Position numbers and translations under genes: made by a program
From: Methyloceanibacter stevinii
Lineage (GTDB): Bacteria > Pseudomonadota > Alphaproteobacteria > Rhizobiales > Methyloligellaceae
DNA length: 64,000 bases
Reading direction: 5' to 3'
Assembly: GCF_001723355.1 (NCBI RefSeq)
Contig: NZ_LPWE01000002.1
Span: 1 to 64,000 of the forward strand
Shown: positions 1 through 8,001 of the stretch, piece by piece
Position numbering within the stretch: the first letter of the stretch is position 1
How the letters are laid out: every line of letters begins with the position of its first letter
The notes under the pieces: model-generated
The model's database searches: none
Told to the model about the DNA's origin: nothing
What the model saw: only the letters and a program-made list of their open reading frames with translations

Positions 1-522
1 GCGGTGATCAAGGTCGGCGGCGCCACCGAGATCGAGGTGAAGGAGAAGAAGGACCGTGTCGACGACGCGCTGAACGCGACCCGCGCAGCCGTCGAAGAAG
101 GCATCGTGCCGGGCGGAGGCGTTGCGCTGCTGCGTGCGCTCGACGCCATCGAGTCCCTCCGCGTCAGCAATGACGACCAGAAGGTCGGCATCAACATCGT
201 TCGCCGTGCCCTTCAGGCGCCGCTGCGTCAGATCGCCGAGAATGCCGGTGAAGACGGCGCCGTTGTCGTGGGCAAGATCCTCGACAAGAAGGAGTACAAC
301 TTCGGCTACAACGCCGCGACCGGCGAGTACGGCAACCTGGTCAAGGAAGGCGTGATCGACCCGGCGAAGGTCGTACGCACCGCCCTTCAGGACGCCGCCT
401 CCGTGGCCGGCCTGCTCATCACCACCGAGGCGATGGTGGCCGAGATCCCGAAGAAGTCCGCGCCCGCGATGCCTGGTGGCGACATGGGCGGCATGGGCGG
501 TATGGGTGGCATGGGCTTCTAA
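1..522 (+). CDS. groEL: Chaperonin GroEL, C-terminal part (5' end outside window)
   Basis: This is the last third of the 60-kDa chaperonin, which folds proteins in the cytosol as a double heptameric ring with GroES. The frame is open from base 1, so the start lies upstream. The visible part covers the end of the apical/intermediate region and the equatorial domain: [20 protein letters not shown], the [11 protein letters not shown] motif that contributes to the nucleotide site, and [20 protein letters not shown]. The protein ends in the Gly-Met-rich tail [11 protein letters not shown] typical of GroEL. A strong terminator follows within 50 bases. I see no internal disruption. Identification is secure. 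Confidence 0.98.
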   Translation, partial: AVIKVGGATEIEVKEKKDRVDDALNATRAAVEEGIVPGGGVALLRALDAIESLRVSNDDQKVGINIVRRALQAPLRQIAENAGEDGAVVVGKILDKKEYNFGYNAATGEYGNLVKEGVIDPAKVVRTALQDAASVAGLLITTEAMVAEIPKKSAPAMPGGDMGGMGGMGGMGF

Positions 523-570
523 GCCTACCCCCTTTCCGTCGCGTCCTTTCGGGACGCACCGAGAAACGAG

Positions 571-599
571 AAAGCCGCGCCTTCGGGCGCGGCTTTTTT
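571..599 (+). terminator. Rho-independent terminator after groEL
   Basis: A perfect 8-bp GC stem (GCCGCGCC / GGCGCGGC, 574-581 and 586-593) with a TTCG tetraloop is followed by six T. It lies 50 bases after the groEL stop and just before the 3' end of the convergent cca gene, so it ends the groESL transcript. Confidence 0.93.
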
Positions 600-606
600 C
601 TTGGCG

Positions 607-1883
607 CTATCCGTCTCGGTCCGTGGTCAACTTCCCGGCGAGCGCCAGCAGCCCGTCGCGATCCTCTTCGAACCCACCATCGATCCAGCGCTGCTCCACC
701 GCGCGCAGCATCTCGCCGATCTCGGGGCCGGAGAACGAACCCAGCGCCGTGATGTCCGGTCCGCGCAACGGGAAGACCGGCGCCTTCCAGCGCTCGGCCA
801 GTGTCGCGGCACGGCGCCAATCGGGATCGGTCGCGGGCGCATCGCTGGTCGCCCAGGCCAGCAGCATCCGCGAGGCGTAGTTTTCGGGGCCTAGCCGGTA
901 GAGCTTGCGCTTGGCGGCAGCTTCGCTGGGCAAGTCGTCGTCGAACGGCACACCGGCCAGCGCGAGCAGCGCCTGTTCCGCATTGGAGAGCTTGAAACGG
1001 CGCGCGAGCCGCTTGGCGTCCTCGGGAATGAAGACCGCGAGGGCCGCGAGCCGCAGAATGGCGCTGGGCTCGCGATCGAGCGCGGCCTCGATCTCGATGA
1101 GACGCGCGAAACGGGACAGGCGCGGCACGGCCCCAAGGATGTCGCAGAGCAGCCCGAAGGCGAACAACACATAGACCGCTTCATACGCGCGCGGCGCGAC
1201 AAGCAGACGCTTCAGCTCGCTCGCCATGCGTTCCGCCGAGAGCTGGCGCAGACCAGCACGTTCACGCACGCAGGCCGACAAACCCTCCGCATCGAACGCG
1301 CCCCGGCCGAAGGACGCGTTGAACCGGAAGAAGCGCAGGATGCGCAAATAGTCTTCCTTGATGCGCAAAACAGCGTCGCCGATGAAGCGCACGCGCCCGG
1401 CAACGAGATCCGGATAGCCGCAGAGCGGGTCGAACAGCGTTCCGTCCGCGTCCGCGTAAAGCGCGTTGATCGTGAAGTCACGGCGGGCGGCATCTTCGGC
1501 CCAGTCCTCGGTGAAGGCGACCGTGGCATGGCGGCCGAACGTCTCCACGTCGCGCCGCAACGTCGTGACCTCGAAGGAGACGCCGTCGGCGACCACCGTC
1601 ACCGTCCCATGGGGGAGCCCCGTCGGGATGGCCTTCAGGCCGGCCTTGCGCGCCCGCGCCATGACAGTCTCCGGGTGGAGCGTCGTGGCGAAGTCCACAT
1701 CGGCGACCGGCAATCCGAGCAGCGCATTGCGCACGGCTCCGCCGACGGCGCGGGTGGCGTCCGTCTCGCCCGAGAGCGCCGCGAGACGCGGCCGGTCTCA
1801 GGCCCTGCCAGCCACGCAGCCCCGTCGAGCGAAGGCGGCGGCAGGTCCTGGGGCGCATCTCGCGGTGTGTCGTGTTCGGCCAT
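607..1883 (-). CDS. cca: CCA-adding tRNA nucleotidyltransferase, interrupted by one frameshift
   Basis: The enzyme adds or repairs the 3' CCA of tRNAs. It has the class II nucleotidyltransferase head (VGGAVRNALLG, DVDFATTLHPE, RRDFTINALYAD, RIKEDYLRILRFFRF), then the RNA-binding half. The start is placed at ATG 1883 (MAEHDTPRDAP). From there the frame reads to AGPETGR and breaks. RLAALSGE...VGGAVRNALLG continues in the next frame, where a stop would block any upstream start. One extra C near 1786 restores GRVLAALSGE, so this looks like a one-base loss in a C run. The longest uninterrupted frame starts only at GTG 1734 and would lack the glycine-rich loop. DUF6111 lies directly upstream on the same strand, a common alphaproteobacterial order. 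Confidence 0.9.
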
Positions 1884-1929
1884 GGAGGTTGATCCGAATG
1901 GCGGTTGGTCCGACAGGACGGGCGAAACG

Positions 1930-2190
1930 TCAATCGATCCCGCCCGGTTTGATGACGCCGTCTTGCAGAACCGACGGTTGGTAACTGCCTTCGCGATCGC
2001 CGCCGGTGAACTCCACCAGCGTGAGCAGCCCGATGAACAGGACGACAAGGCCGGCAAGGATGAGCCAGAGGAACGGCGCGCCGGCCATGGCGCGATTGGG
2101 CGCGACGCCCTTCACCCATACCACATAGGCCGCATAGATCAGGAAAGGCAGTAGAAACAACAGGATGTTGATGAGAACAATGCGCAACAT
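1930..2190 (-). CDS. Small DUF6111-family membrane protein
   Basis: This is an 86-residue protein with two predicted membrane helices (about residues 3-25, ILLFLLPFLIYAAYVVWV, and 40-62, FLWLILAGLVVLFIGLLTLVEF) and a short hydrophilic tail. The pattern matches the DUF6111 proteins found beside cca in Hyphomicrobiales. Their function is unknown. A GGGGAGAC ribosome-binding site lies about 12 bases before ATG 2190. The gene is co-oriented with cca and ends 47 bases before the cca start, so the two are probably co-transcribed. A truncated second copy lies directly upstream. Confidence 0.75.
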   Translation of the reverse strand: MLRIVLINILLFLLPFLIYAAYVVWVKGVAPNRAMAGAPFLWLILAGLVVLFIGLLTLVEFTGGDREGSYQPSVLQDGVIKPGGID

Positions 2191-2256
2191 CGCGTTCGGC
2201 AGTCTCCCCTGATCGGCTTGTTACACGCGGTCTTCTTACGCCGCTTGCGTGGAATC

Positions 2257-2346
2257 CTATCGCTCGTTCTTTTCCCAGGCCGTGTATGCGGCATGAATAA
2301 GCAACGGAAAAAGGACAAACAGAATGTCGATGAGCACTTGCTGCAT
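2257..2346 (-). pseudogene. Truncated second copy of the DUF6111 gene (29 codons)
   Basis: The short frame MQQVLIDILFVLFPLLIHAA... ends after 29 residues (AWEKNER). It aligns with the N-terminus of the neighbouring DUF6111 protein (MLRIVLINILLFLLPFLIYAA), and the upstream stretch is alike too: GAGGAGACCTGC here, GGGGAGACTGCC there. I read it as a tandem duplication of the 5' end, or a decayed full copy. It encodes one membrane helix and keeps a start and ribosome-binding site, so a one-helix peptide might still be made. Confidence 0.55.
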
Positions 2347-2469
2347 TAGGCCCGCAGGTCTCCTCAAAAATCGTGGTCCCAGCCAACTGAAATAGGTGGC
2401 CAGCATCCAGAGCTTAACTGCGCGACGAGCCGAAATCGAGCGCGCCGTCAATATGTGGTTGCTTGTGCA

Positions 2470-3012
2470 TCACGCGTCCATGGGAAAGGGAAAGAACGCG
2501 CCGCAACTCCAGACGCCGGGCCCCTCATCGGTCTCCACGGTCAACTCGGCGAGTTCGTAATAGACCGCGCGCGAGAGCTGGGCCCGCAGCCCGTTCCGCA
2601 CGTCCACGTAAGGCGCCTGACCGCCTTCCGGCTCGGCGCGAAATCCGATTGCGTGTTCGGGCCCCGCGGTGACTTCGTCGTCCACATTGGTGGTGAAGGT
2701 GAGACGCTGGTCGGGCCCTTCTCCGTCCCGCGCCATCGAGACCGCGATGAACGGTTCGCCCTCGACTTCGATGGGCACTTTCTCCACGGGCGTGACGAGG
2801 TAGAACCCGTCGTCTTCGCGTCTCAGCACGGTCGAAAACAGCTTCACGAGAGGCTTTCGCCCGATGGGCGAACCCTCGTAGAACCAGGTGCCGTCGCGGG
2901 CGATTTTCAGGCCGATATCCCCGCAAACATTAAGCTTTGGCAATGATGCCTCGGCCGGTTTGCCGCCATCACTGGCAGATGCTACGAGTCCTTGGGAGTA
3001 CTTTTTAGGCAT
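2470..3012 (-). CDS. DUF1285 domain protein
   Basis: This is a cytosolic protein of about 180 residues. The DUF1285 core is clear: CGDIGLKIARDGTWFYEGSP, IGRKPLVKLFSTVLRRE, FYLVTPVEKVPIEVE and the later LRAQLSRAVYYELAEL. The biochemical function of the family is not known to me. ATG 3012 (MPKKYSQG) is chosen because upstream codons lack family similarity and run toward the divergent moxR promoter, but no good Shine-Dalgarno precedes it. The usual neighbour between DUF1285 and cca, a CoA-pyrophosphatase NUDIX gene, is missing, and the truncated DUF6111 copy sits there instead. The stretch just before CGDI looks shortened, so an indel near 2930 is possible. Confidence 0.8.
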   Translation of the reverse strand: MPKKYSQGLVASASDGGKPAEASLPKLNVCGDIGLKIARDGTWFYEGSPIGRKPLVKLFSTVLRREDDGFYLVTPVEKVPIEVEGEPFIAVSMARDGEGPDQRLTFTTNVDDEVTAGPEHAIGFRAEPEGGQAPYVDVRNGLRAQLSRAVYYELAELTVETDEGPGVWSCGAFFPFPMDA

Positions 3013-3182
3013 TGTCGTATTGAGCCCAAAACGACCTTGTGTTCGCAAGAAAGAACTTAAGAGACACGAACAAGGGATTGTGATCCGATTGCCGGCCAAA
3101 GTGTTCTGCTTCCATACGACTTTAGCCCTATTTTTCCTCCAGCTTGTGGATTCACCCAAACGGAAACGTAGATAAGACAGTC
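3013..3182. promoter_or_regulatory. Divergent intergenic region between DUF1285 and moxR
   Basis: These 170 bases separate the divergent starts at 3012 and 3183 and must hold promoters for both the DUF1285/cca side and the moxR operon. They are more AT-rich than the genes around them. I could not assign -35/-10 elements with confidence. Confidence 0.4.
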
Positions 3183-4178
3183 ATGACCACACTTGAATCG
3201 GAGCCCCAGCTCGTCGACCGCCTCGACGAAATCGGAAGCAAAATCCAGGATGTACGCGAGGCGACCTCGTCCGTCATCTTCGGTCAGGAGCGGGTCATTG
3301 ACTTGGCGCTGGTGACGCTGCTCTCGGGTGGCCATGCCCTCCTCATCGGCGTGCCGGGCCTTGCCAAGACGAGCCTCGTCGAAACGCTGGGCGCCGTGCT
3401 CGGTCTCGAGAACAAGCGCATTCAGTTCACGCCGGACCTGATGCCGTCCGATATCGTCGGTTCCGAAGTGCTGGAAGAAGATTCCAGCGGCAAGCGCGAG
3501 TTTCGCTTCGTCAAGGGACCGATCTTCACCCAGCTTCTGATGGCCGACGAAATCAACCGCGCGAGCCCCAAGACGCAGTCGGCTCTGCTGCAGGCCATGC
3601 AGGAGCATCACGTGACCATGGCAGGCGTCCGTCATGACGTGCCGTTGCCGTTCCACGTGCTTGCGACCCAGAACCCGCTGGAGCAGGAAGGCACCTATCC
3701 GCTCCCCGAAGCCCAGCTCGACCGCTTCCTGCTGCAGATCGACGTGTCCTACCCGGATGCGGAGTCCGAGCGGCGCATGCTCTTCGCCACCACCGGCACC
3801 GAGGAGCGCAAGCTCAAGACGATCCTGTCCGCCGAAGAACTGATGGTCGCGCAGCGCCTGGTGCGCCAGCTGCCCGTGGGCGATCAGGTCGTAGACGCGA
3901 TTCTGAAGCTCGTCCGCTCCGCCCGCCCCGGCACCGGGATCGACCAGACCTTGGACGAGATGATCGCCTGGGGTCCGGGGCCGCGCGCGAGCCAAGCGCT
4001 CATGCTGGCCGTCCGCGCCAAGGCCATGATGGAAGGCCGTCTGGCCCCGTCCGTGGACGACGTGATCGACCTCGCCGAACCCGTCCTGAAGCACCGCATG
4101 TCGCTGACCTTCGCCGCCCGCGCTGAAGGGATCGAGATGAGCGACATGATGGCAAGGCTCATCGAGCCGCTGAAGTAG
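3183..4178 (+). CDS. MoxR-family AAA+ ATPase
   Basis: This is a 331-residue AAA+ ATPase of the MoxR type, thought to act as a chaperone in maturing protein complexes together with VWA partners. Visible motifs are Walker A GVPGLAKTSLVE, Walker B LLMADEINRASPKTQSALLQAM, sensor 1 ATQNPLEQEGTYPLPEAQLDRF and the C-terminal lid. ATG 3183 (MTTLESEP) is preferred over an upstream in-frame GTG because family proteins start about here. It opens a four-gene operon: the DUF58 gene starts 9 bases after its stop, and BatA/DUF4159 and a membrane VWA-like protein follow. This moxR-DUF58-BatA set is common in alphaproteobacteria. The local name is assigned by family only. Confidence 0.92.
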   Translation: MTTLESEPQLVDRLDEIGSKIQDVREATSSVIFGQERVIDLALVTLLSGGHALLIGVPGLAKTSLVETLGAVLGLENKRIQFTPDLMPSDIVGSEVLEEDSSGKREFRFVKGPIFTQLLMADEINRASPKTQSALLQAMQEHHVTMAGVRHDVPLPFHVLATQNPLEQEGTYPLPEAQLDRFLLQIDVSYPDAESERRMLFATTGTEERKLKTILSAEELMVAQRLVRQLPVGDQVVDAILKLVRSARPGTGIDQTLDEMIAWGPGPRASQALMLAVRAKAMMEGRLAPSVDDVIDLAEPVLKHRMSLTFAARAEGIEMSDMMARLIEPLK

Positions 4179-4186
4179 GCCTTGCG

Positions 4187-5140
4187 GTGGCAAACGCACG
4201 CGCAGCGCTTCAACCGTTTCTGACGGAAGAGGCCGAAGCCCACGGGCTTGCGGCGCGCATGCCTGCGCTTCTCGTCGAGGCGCGCCGTGTCGCCCACACG
4301 GTGACGCACGGCACCCACGGCCGCCGCCAGCCTGGGCCTGGCGAGACCTTCTGGCAGTTCCGGCCTTTCGACACCAACGATTCCGTGGCGGCGATCGACT
4401 GGCGCCGTTCGGCAAGCTCCGACCGGCTGTTCGTGCGCGACGCGAATGGGAAGCGGCGCACACGGTGTGGCTCTGGCTCGACCTGTCGCCGTCCATGCGA
4501 TTCCGGTCGTTCCTGTCGAAGACCTCCAAGGAGAGCCGCGCCGTCGTGCTGGCGCTCGGGCTCACCGAACTATTGGCGCGCGCCGGAGAGCGCATCGGCC
4601 TCATGGGCCCGCGCACCGTCCTCGGGCCGGTTTGCGAGCCGCAAGGTGGCGGAGGTCCTACTCAGCGAAACGGCAGACGGCAGCCTGCCACCACCCGCGC
4701 GCCTGAACCGCTTTTCCGAGTGTGTTCTGTTTTCCGATTTCCTCGAGCCGATCGACCAGATGGTCGAACGCTTCCACCAGATCGCCAGCCAAGGCGTGCG
4801 CGGCCATCTGGTTCAGATCCTCGACCCCGCCGAAGAGACCCTGCCCTATTCGGGGCGGACGGAGTTCGAAGCCTCCGAAGGCGGCGCGACCATGATCGCG
4901 GGCCGTGCCGAAGATCTTCGCGAGAAGTATCAGAAACGGATCGAGCGCCATCGCCTCGACTTGCAGGAGGTCGCCCGTCAACTCGGCTGGTCGTTCGTCG
5001 TGCACCATACCGACCGGCCCGCCGAAGAAGTGTTGCTGGCCATCCATGGTCAACTCGCAGGCCAGGATCGCGACTACCGCTATCGCGCGGCACGTGGCAC
5101 GGCTGAGCCGGCGCCGGCCGCTAAGGGAGCCGGCTCATGA
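4187..5140 (+). CDS. DUF58 domain protein with two compensating frameshifts
   Basis: DUF58 proteins are VWA-like partners encoded next to MoxR ATPases. The N-terminal part is typical (ALLVEARRVAHTVTHGTHGRR, GETFWQFRPFDTNDSVAAIDWRRSA, DRLFVR), and the C-terminal part also (FSDFLEPIDQMVERF, GHLVQILDPAEETLPYSGRTEF). Between about 4440 and 4632 the meaningful sequence is in another frame: REWEAAHTVWLWLDLSPSM..., with the metal-site-like DLSPSM motif, through LGLTELLARAGERIGLMG. A one-base loss near 4440 and a one-base gain near 4630 cancel, so the frame stays open but about 64 residues are scrambled. The start is GTG 4187. The 3' end overlaps the next gene by ATGA. Confidence 0.85.
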   Translation: MANARAALQPFLTEEAEAHGLAARMPALLVEARRVAHTVTHGTHGRRQPGPGETFWQFRPFDTNDSVAAIDWRRSASSDRLFVRDANGKRRTRCGSGSTCRRPCDSGRSCRRPPRRAAPSCWRSGSPNYWRAPESASASWARAPSSGRFASRKVAEVLLSETADGSLPPPARLNRFSECVLFSDFLEPIDQMVERFHQIASQGVRGHLVQILDPAEETLPYSGRTEFEASEGGATMIAGRAEDLREKYQKRIERHRLDLQEVARQLGWSFVVHHTDRPAEEVLLAIHGQLAGQDRDYRYRAARGTAEPAPAAKGAGS

Positions 5141-7998
5141 TGACGCTCGGCCCCATCGGCTTCATGCAGCCTTGGATCCTGCTGGCCCTGGCGGCGCTGC
5201 CCGCCATCTGGTGGTTGCTGCGCTTCACGCCACCGAGCCCGAAGGTGGTCGAGTTTCCACCCACCCGCCTGCTCGCCGAGCTGAAGCCCACCGAGGAGAC
5301 GCCGGCCCGTAGTCCCTGGTGGCTGACCCTGATGCGCATGCTGCTGGCCGCATTGCTGATCCTCGCTCTCGCGCGGCCCGTCATCAATCCGGACGAGGGC
5401 CGCTTCACCGGCGAAGGCACCATGCTCCTCGTGGTCGACAATGGCTGGGCCTCGGCTGCGTATTGGAATGCAAGGCGCGAGGCTATCGAGGCCGCGATCG
5501 ACCGCGCCGACCGGGGCGACCGCAACGTGCTGATCGTGCCGACGGCCGCCACCGACGAGATCGGCGAGGCGCTGCCTGCCGACGCCGTCCGCGAGCGCAT
5601 TGCCGGGCTCATGCCCCAGCCGTTCGCGCCGGATCGCGAAGCCGTCACCGCGACGATGAAGGAAGCGCTCAAGGAAACCTCCGGCTACAGCGTGATTTGG
5701 CTGAGCGACGGCTTGGACTATGGCCATGCCGAGGACTTTGCATCCTGCTCGGCACGCTCGCCGACGGCGGCAGCCCAGTCCAACCCGGCCCGCTGGAGAC
5801 CCCGCTGGGCGTCGGGCATGCCCGCGCCGAAGGCGGCACGCTCGCCGGCCGGGTCGTCGCTGGAGCCGAGGGTCCGATCTCCGGGAACCATCCGGGCTGT
5901 GACGGCACGGGGCGAACCGCTGGGCGAAGCGCCCTTCAGGATCAAGCGCGGCGAGACCGAAGCCATCGCCCCCTTCGACCTGCCGCTCGAAATCCGCAAT
6001 CAGGTCGCGCGCCTGCAGATCAAAGGGCAGCGCTCCGCGAGCGCCGTGCATCTCCTGGACGCGCAATCCCAATGGCATCGCGTCGGCATCGTTTCGGGTG
6101 AATCGCAAGAGGAAGCCCAGCCGCTCCTGTCGCCGCTCTATTATGTGGAGCGGGCGCTGTCGCCCTACGCGGACGTGCTCATTCCGACCGAAGCCAACGT
6201 CGCCACCGCCATCAACGACCTGATCGACAAACAGCGCGTCTCCACCATCGTGCTGGCCGATATCGGGCGGCTCACGCCGGCGACCCAGGAGGAGCTGGAA
6301 GCCTGGCTCGATAAGGGTGGTGTCCTGATTCGCTTTGCCGGCCCGCGTCTCGAGCAAGGCGGCGACGAGCTCTTGCCCGTCGCGCTGCGCCGCGGCGGCC
6401 GGTCGCTCGGCGGCGCCTTGTCCTGGGGTACGCCGCAACCTCTCTCGCCTTTCGAGGACAAGAGCCCGTTCTACGGCCTCGACGTGCCTGAAGACATCCG
6501 GGTGAATCGCCAAGTCCTCGCCGACCCCGCCGTCACCATGGACGCGGAGATCTGGGCGACCCTCACCGACGGCACGCCACTCGTCACCGCGAAACGCCAA
6601 GGCGACGGCTGGGTCGTCCTGTTCCACGTCACCGCAAACTCCGACTGGTCGAACCTGCCGCTGTCGGGCCTGTTCGTGCAGATGCTGCGTCAGACGATGG
6701 CGCTCGGGCCGAGCCAGATCCTTTCCTCGGCCGATGAGGGCGACGGAACCGCCGATGCCGCCGCGGACACGCCGCGCCGTGCCGCAACGACGGCGCTCGC
6801 ACCGGTTCAGACCCTCGACGGCTTCGGCCAGCTCGTGCCGCCGCCTCTTAACGCCGCTCCCATTACGCCCGATCAATTCGCCAAGACGGTCGCCGGTCCC
6901 GATCACCCGCCGGGCTATTACGGTCCCTCCGGCCAGGCCCGCGCGCTGAACATCGTCAAGACCGACACAAAACTCGTACCCCTTCCGGATGTAGCAGGCG
7001 CGAGTACGGTCGGCTTCTACACATTGAAGAAGCCGTTCGCCCTGGAGCCGTGGCTTTATCTGGCGGCGCTCGGCCTTTTCGCGCTCGATATTCTGGCGGT
7101 CCTCGCCCTGAGCACGGGCCTCGGCTTCCGCAGGCCGCACCGGGCCACGGCTGCAATGGTGTTTGCGATGCTGCTCGCCGCGGCCGCCACGGCGCCTCAT
7201 ACCGCACAAGCGGCGGACACCGACACCGTCGAAACGGCAGCCAAGTCCGACGCGGACGCGGAGGAGTTTGCGCTCAACGCAACGCTCAAGACTCGCCTCG
7301 CCTATGTCCTGACTGGCGACAGCCGGATCGACCGCACCAGCCAGGACGGCCTCTTGGGTCTCAGCAAAGTCCTTGGCGCCCGCACCGCGCTTGAGCCCGG
7401 CGCACCGATGGGCGTCGACATCGAAACCGACGATTTGTCGTTCTTCCCGGTTCTGTACTGGCCGGTGCGCGAGGATGCCGAACCGTTGTCGGACGAGACA
7501 CTCGCCAAGGTCGATGCCTACATGAAGCAAGGCGGCATGATCGTCTTCGACACGCGCGACCAGGAACGCGTCGCCTATGGCGGGAGCCAGGGCAAGGCGC
7601 TGACCCGCCTGATCGGCCGGCTCGATCTTCCGGCTCTCGAGCCCGTTCCCGGCAACCATGTGCTCACCCGATCGTTCTATCTGATGAACAGCTTCCCGGG
7701 CCGCTGGGACGGCGGGTCGCTCTGGGTCGAGGCGGAACCGGCCAACGAGGCGGAACGCAACGCCCGGGCGCGGCGCACGGACGGCGTGAGCTCCGTCGTG
7801 GTCACGTCCAACGATTTCGCCAGCGCCTGGGCGCTGGATGACAGCAACCGCCCGCTCTACCCGGTGGTGCCCGGCGGTGAGCTGCAGCGCGAGATGTCGT
7901 TCCGCGCTGGCGTCAATCTCGTCATGTACGCCCTCACCGGCAATTACAAGGCGGACCAGGTCCATGTGCCTGCGCTGCTGGAAAGGCTGGGGCAGTAG
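5137..7998 (+). CDS. BatA-type N-terminal / DUF4159 membrane protein with compensating frameshifts
   Basis: This is a large membrane protein (about 953 residues). The N-terminus has the BatA aerotolerance-regulator segment with two helices (PWILLALAALPAIWWLLRF and LMRMLLAALLILALARPVI). A VWA-like domain follows (LVVDNGWASA, VIWLSDGLDYG). Helices recur near residues 630-690, and a C-terminal DUF4159 domain begins near residue 710 (TRLAYVLTGDSRID, FFPVLYWPV, MIVFDTRD). A one-base loss near 5752 and a gain near 5884 scramble about 45 residues. The other frame there reads LLGTLADGG...GPLETPLGVGHARAEGGTLAGR. Such proteins are encoded with MoxR and DUF58 and probably act at the membrane in envelope or complex maturation; the substrate is unknown. 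It overlaps the DUF58 gene by 4 bases. Confidence 0.88.
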   Translation: MMTLGPIGFMQPWILLALAALPAIWWLLRFTPPSPKVVEFPPTRLLAELKPTEETPARSPWWLTLMRMLLAALLILALARPVINPDEGRFTGEGTMLLVVDNGWASAAYWNARREAIEAAIDRADRGDRNVLIVPTAATDEIGEALPADAVRERIAGLMPQPFAPDREAVTATMKEALKETSGYSVIWLSDGLDYGHAEDFASCSARSPTAAAQSNPARWRPRWASGMPAPKAARSPAGSSLEPRVRSPGTIRAVTARGEPLGEAPFRIKRGETEAIAPFDLPLEIRNQVARLQIKGQRSASAVHLLDAQSQWHRVGIVSGESQEEAQPLLSPLYYVERALSPYADVLIPTEANVATAINDLIDKQRVSTIVLADIGRLTPATQEELEAWLDKGGVLIRFAGPRLEQGGDELLPVALRRGGRSLGGALSWGTPQPLSPFEDKSPFYGLDVPEDIRVNRQVLADPAVTMDAEIWATLTDGTPLVTAKRQGDGWVVLFHVTANSDWSNLPLSGLFVQMLRQTMALGPSQILSSADEGDGTADAAADTPRRAATTALAPVQTLDGFGQLVPPPLNAAPITPDQFAKTVAGPDHPPGYYGPSGQARALNIVKTDTKLVPLPDVAGASTVGFYTLKKPFALEPWLYLAALGLFALDILAVLALSTGLGFRRPHRATAAMVFAMLLAAAATAPHTAQAADTDTVETAAKSDADAEEFALNATLKTRLAYVLTGDSRIDRTSQDGLLGLSKVLGARTALEPGAPMGVDIETDDLSFFPVLYWPVREDAEPLSDETLAKVDAYMKQGGMIVFDTRDQERVAYGGSQGKALTRLIGRLDLPALEPVPGNHVLTRSFYLMNSFPGRWDGGSLWVEAEPANEAERNARARRTDGVSSVVVTSNDFASAWALDDSNRPLYPVVPGGELQREMSFRAGVNLVMYALTGNYKADQVHVPALLERLGQ

Positions 7999-8001
7999 AC
8001 G

